Shown in pieces: positions 4,834-6,787 of a DNA stretch of 6,787 nucleotides. The notes beneath the pieces are model-generated. The model made no database searches, was not told the origin of the DNA, and saw nothing but the letters and a program-made list of their open reading frames with translations. The stretch is from Phycisphaerae bacterium. GTDB lineage: Bacteria; Planctomycetota; Phycisphaerae; UBA1845. Within the stretch, counting starts at the first letter, position 1. Every line of letters starts with the position of its first letter. The stretch covers positions 1-6,787 of the forward strand of contig JAJDDU010000537.1 of NCBI GenBank assembly GCA_029260155.1, written 5' to 3'. The position numbers were made by a program, and so were the translations under genes.

Positions 4834-6654
4834 ATGATGTTACGCGGTAAGCCGAGCGAACAGTCAGCTCAAAGACTCCGGTGGTTCGCCCTCGCCGCCC
4901 TCGCGTTGTCGCTCGGCTTCTTCGCGACCGCCACATGGGCTCAGACCGAGCAGGCAGCACCCGCAGCACCCGAGCAGCCCGCACAAGAGACGGACCTGCC
5001 GGCGACTCCCAACACGCCCGAGGCCTACAACCTGTGGGTCCTCGCCCCCGCGGTCGTAGCCATTTTCCTCGCCATCCTGTTTCGCCAGGCCGTTCCCGCC
5101 CTCTTCATCGGCGTCATCGTCGGAAGCTACATGATGGTCCCCTATCGCGCCGCCGCAGTAGGCATAGGCGGCACACCGGTCTTGGAAGGGCTCCGTGTCG
5201 CAGTCGATCATTACCTCATCCGATCGATCGCAGACACTGGACACATCCAGGTCATGGTCTTCACGCTCCTGATCGGTGGCGCCGTCGGTGTGATGGCCGC
5301 GAGCGGCGGCACGCGCGGGCTGGTCAATGTCGTATCGCGATTCGCCTCAACATCGCGCAGAGGCCAGCTCACCGGATGGCTCGCCGGAATGGTCGTCTTC
5401 TTCGACGACTACGCAAATTCCATGATCGTAGGCCCGACAATGAGGCCCGTCTTCGATCGCTTGAAGATCTCACGCGCAAAACTCGCGTACATCGTCGATT
5501 CCACCGCAGCGCCGATCGCGTCCATCGCACTCATCGGAACTTGGATCGGCGCCGAACTCTCATGCATCAGGACCGGCCTCGAAAACGTAGCCGCCAGCGG
5601 AACACCGGAATTCCTGGCAGGCGCAGATGACATGCACGTCTTCCTCGCCAGCATCCCCTACCGGTTCTATCCGATACTCGCGCTGTGGATGGTGCTGATG
5701 ATCGCCCTCACCGGCAGGGACTTCGGACCCATGAGAAAGGCGGAGTCCCGCAGCCTCGCTGAACCCGACGAGATCACACCGGCTGAGACGTCCGAAACGC
5801 AACCTGAGAAAACCGCGTCCGCGTGGCTCGCAGGCCTGCCGATCCTCGTGCTCATCGGTGTTACATTCACAATCCTGTTCAAGACCGGAACAGCCGCCAT
5901 GCCCGAAGACGTTTCGTGGGAGTGGCGAGAGATACTCGCGGATGCAGACGCCAACACCTCCATCCTATACGGAGGCCTCGCATCGCTCACCGTGGCTGCA
6001 TTGTTCGCCTTTCTCGCAGGAGCCTGTTCCATACGCGTTGCCTTCGACGGCGCACTCGACGGCATGGCTCGAATGTTCCCCGCCGTCGTCATCCTGATCC
6101 TCGCATGGGCGCTCTCCGCCGTCTCCACCGATCTGCAACTCGGGCAGGTACTAAAAGACCACCTGGTCGGTGTGGAATTCGCCCCGCAGTGGCTTCCCGA
6201 TTGGGCGCACTTGCCGAAGACGGCGTGGCTGCCGCTCAGCGTATTCATCTGCGCAGCCTGTGTCTCATTCGCCACCGGAACTTCGTGGACCACCATGTTG
6301 ATCCTCACCCCCGCCGTGATCGAGATCGCCGCCGAAATGGCCATCGGCCTGCCGGCAGACCAAGCCTCGGCATTCTTCTACGCCGCCGTCGGCAGCGTCT
6401 TGGCTGGGTCGGTCTTCGGAGACCATTGCTCACCCATCAGCGACACCACCGTCCTCTCAGCCATCGCATCGCGCTGCCGCGTCGAGGAGCACGTCTGGAC
6501 CCAATTGCCCTACGCCGTCGTCACCGCCATCGTCGCCATCGGCGCCGGCAATCTCTACTGCATGCAGGAGAACAAACCAGCATGGCAGGGGCTACTGATC
6601 GGTGCCACCGTGCTCTGGTTCGTATTGGTTCTCATCGGGCGACGCCCAAAATGA
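4834..6654 (+). CDS. NhaC-family Na+/H+ antiporter-like membrane protein
   Basis: A 606-residue polytopic inner-membrane protein of the NhaC-type antiporter family, expected to exchange Na+ (or an organic ion) for protons. Family hallmarks are VVFFDDYANSMIVGPTMRPV (187-206), YIVDSTAAPIASIALIGTWI (219-238), ATGTSWTTMLILTPAV (480-495) and GSVFGDHCSPISDTTVLSAI (525-544). The buried Asp and Ser/Thr residues in these are likely ion-path residues by family analogy. Hydrophobic segments lie at about 67-102, 139-158, 178-200, 224-244, 273-292, 331-349, 376-398, 414-429, 464-503, 513-528, 557-576 and 584-602. A charged loop rich in Glu, Thr and Ser (293-329) divides the two halves. The N-terminus is odd: a signal-peptide-like segment (17-36, ending ATWAQ) and an Ala/Pro/Glu linker (37-63) precede the first conserved helix. 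ATG 4837 is an equally good start. Family members annotated as NhaC can carry other substrates, so specificity is open. Confidence 0.92.
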   Translation: MMLRGKPSEQSAQRLRWFALAALALSLGFFATATWAQTEQAAPAAPEQPAQETDLPATPNTPEAYNLWVLAPAVVAIFLAILFRQAVPALFIGVIVGSYMMVPYRAAAVGIGGTPVLEGLRVAVDHYLIRSIADTGHIQVMVFTLLIGGAVGVMAASGGTRGLVNVVSRFASTSRRGQLTGWLAGMVVFFDDYANSMIVGPTMRPVFDRLKISRAKLAYIVDSTAAPIASIALIGTWIGAELSCIRTGLENVAASGTPEFLAGADDMHVFLASIPYRFYPILALWMVLMIALTGRDFGPMRKAESRSLAEPDEITPAETSETQPEKTASAWLAGLPILVLIGVTFTILFKTGTAAMPEDVSWEWREILADADANTSILYGGLASLTVAALFAFLAGACSIRVAFDGALDGMARMFPAVVILILAWALSAVSTDLQLGQVLKDHLVGVEFAPQWLPDWAHLPKTAWLPLSVFICAACVSFATGTSWTTMLILTPAVIEIAAEMAIGLPADQASAFFYAAVGSVLAGSVFGDHCSPISDTTVLSAIASRCRVEEHVWTQLPYAVVTAIVAIGAGNLYCMQENKPAWQGLLIGATVLWFVLVLIGRRPK

Positions 6655-6663
6655 ATTAAGAGT

Positions 6664-6717
6664 TTTTGCGGCGGCGTGGGGTGTGGATGAGGGGTTGAGG
6701 GTGATGCCGCCGCAAAA
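6664..6717. repeat. Perfect 12-bp inverted repeat around a G-rich loop
   Basis: TTTTGCGGCGGC (6664-6675) is the exact reverse complement of GCCGCCGCAAAA (6706-6717). The 30-base loop carries G runs at 6678-6681, 6685-6686, 6691-6694 and 6699-6701. It starts 9 bases after the antiporter stop codon, the position expected of a terminator. However, the T run is on the 5' arm and the A run on the 3' arm, and no T run follows in either direction, so it is not a classical intrinsic terminator. It may stabilise the 3' end or be an interspersed repeat. Confidence 0.7.
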
Positions 6718-6787
6718 GGTCGGTTGGACTGAACCGCGTCGGAGCGTGTCTGGGGTTTTAGGTGGACGAGTGCATGGCGTTCAGGGG

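Noticed and set aside
5823..6659. 278-codon Arg-rich + strand frame inside the antiporter gene
   Set aside because: Composition is dominated by Arg/His from frame-shifted reading of GC-rich codons. The antiporter frame carries conserved membrane motifs through the same bases.

Overview
The window is GC-rich, tightly packed and coded almost entirely on the + strand. The gene style suggests a planctomycete-like bacterium or a similar environmental Gram-negative lineage: a short PilQ/GspD-type secretin in an operon with a pseudopilin and a TPR lipoprotein, Arg/Ala/Asp-rich proteins, and palindromic intergenic repeats. This assignment is an inference from style, not from a marker gene. An outer membrane is strongly implied by the secretin and the lipoprotein.

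Region 1 (1-3344) is the 3' part of a type II secretion / type IV pilus-like operon. It holds the C-terminal 60 residues of a pseudopilin-like protein cut by the window edge, a 96-residue secreted or membrane-anchored helical protein, a 579-residue secretin with a helical C-terminal extension, and a 354-residue TPR lipoprotein. The lipoprotein starts on TTG and overlaps the secretin stop codon by 4 bases. The spacings are 47, 21 and -4 bases, so co-transcription is likely. The expected assembly is a pseudopilus or pilus fibre passing through an outer-membrane secretin ring, with the TPR lipoprotein a candidate pilotin or assembly factor (inference).

Region 2 (3345-3632) has no convincing gene. 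It is packed with at least seven inverted repeats and a (GGGT)4 tract capable of forming a G-quadruplex. It looks like a mosaic of REP-like intergenic palindromes, and it separates the secretion operon from the following genes. This is the least explained part of the window.

Region 3 (3633-4730) encodes a zinc-dependent medium-chain dehydrogenase with intact Cys/His/Cys catalytic zinc ligands, a four-Cys structural zinc site and a GxGxxG nucleotide-binding loop, but with Val in place of the usual Glu after the zinc-binding His. A 103-base gap with a weak promoter candidate follows.

Region 4 (4834-6654) encodes an NhaC-family Na+/H+ antiporter-like membrane protein with an unusual signal-peptide-like N-terminus followed by an Ala/Pro/Glu-rich linker. 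The window ends in 133 bases containing a perfect 12-bp inverted repeat around a G-rich loop. No functional link between the dehydrogenase, the antiporter and the secretion operon can be read from the sequence. No CRISPR array, tRNA, rRNA or transposase was seen.
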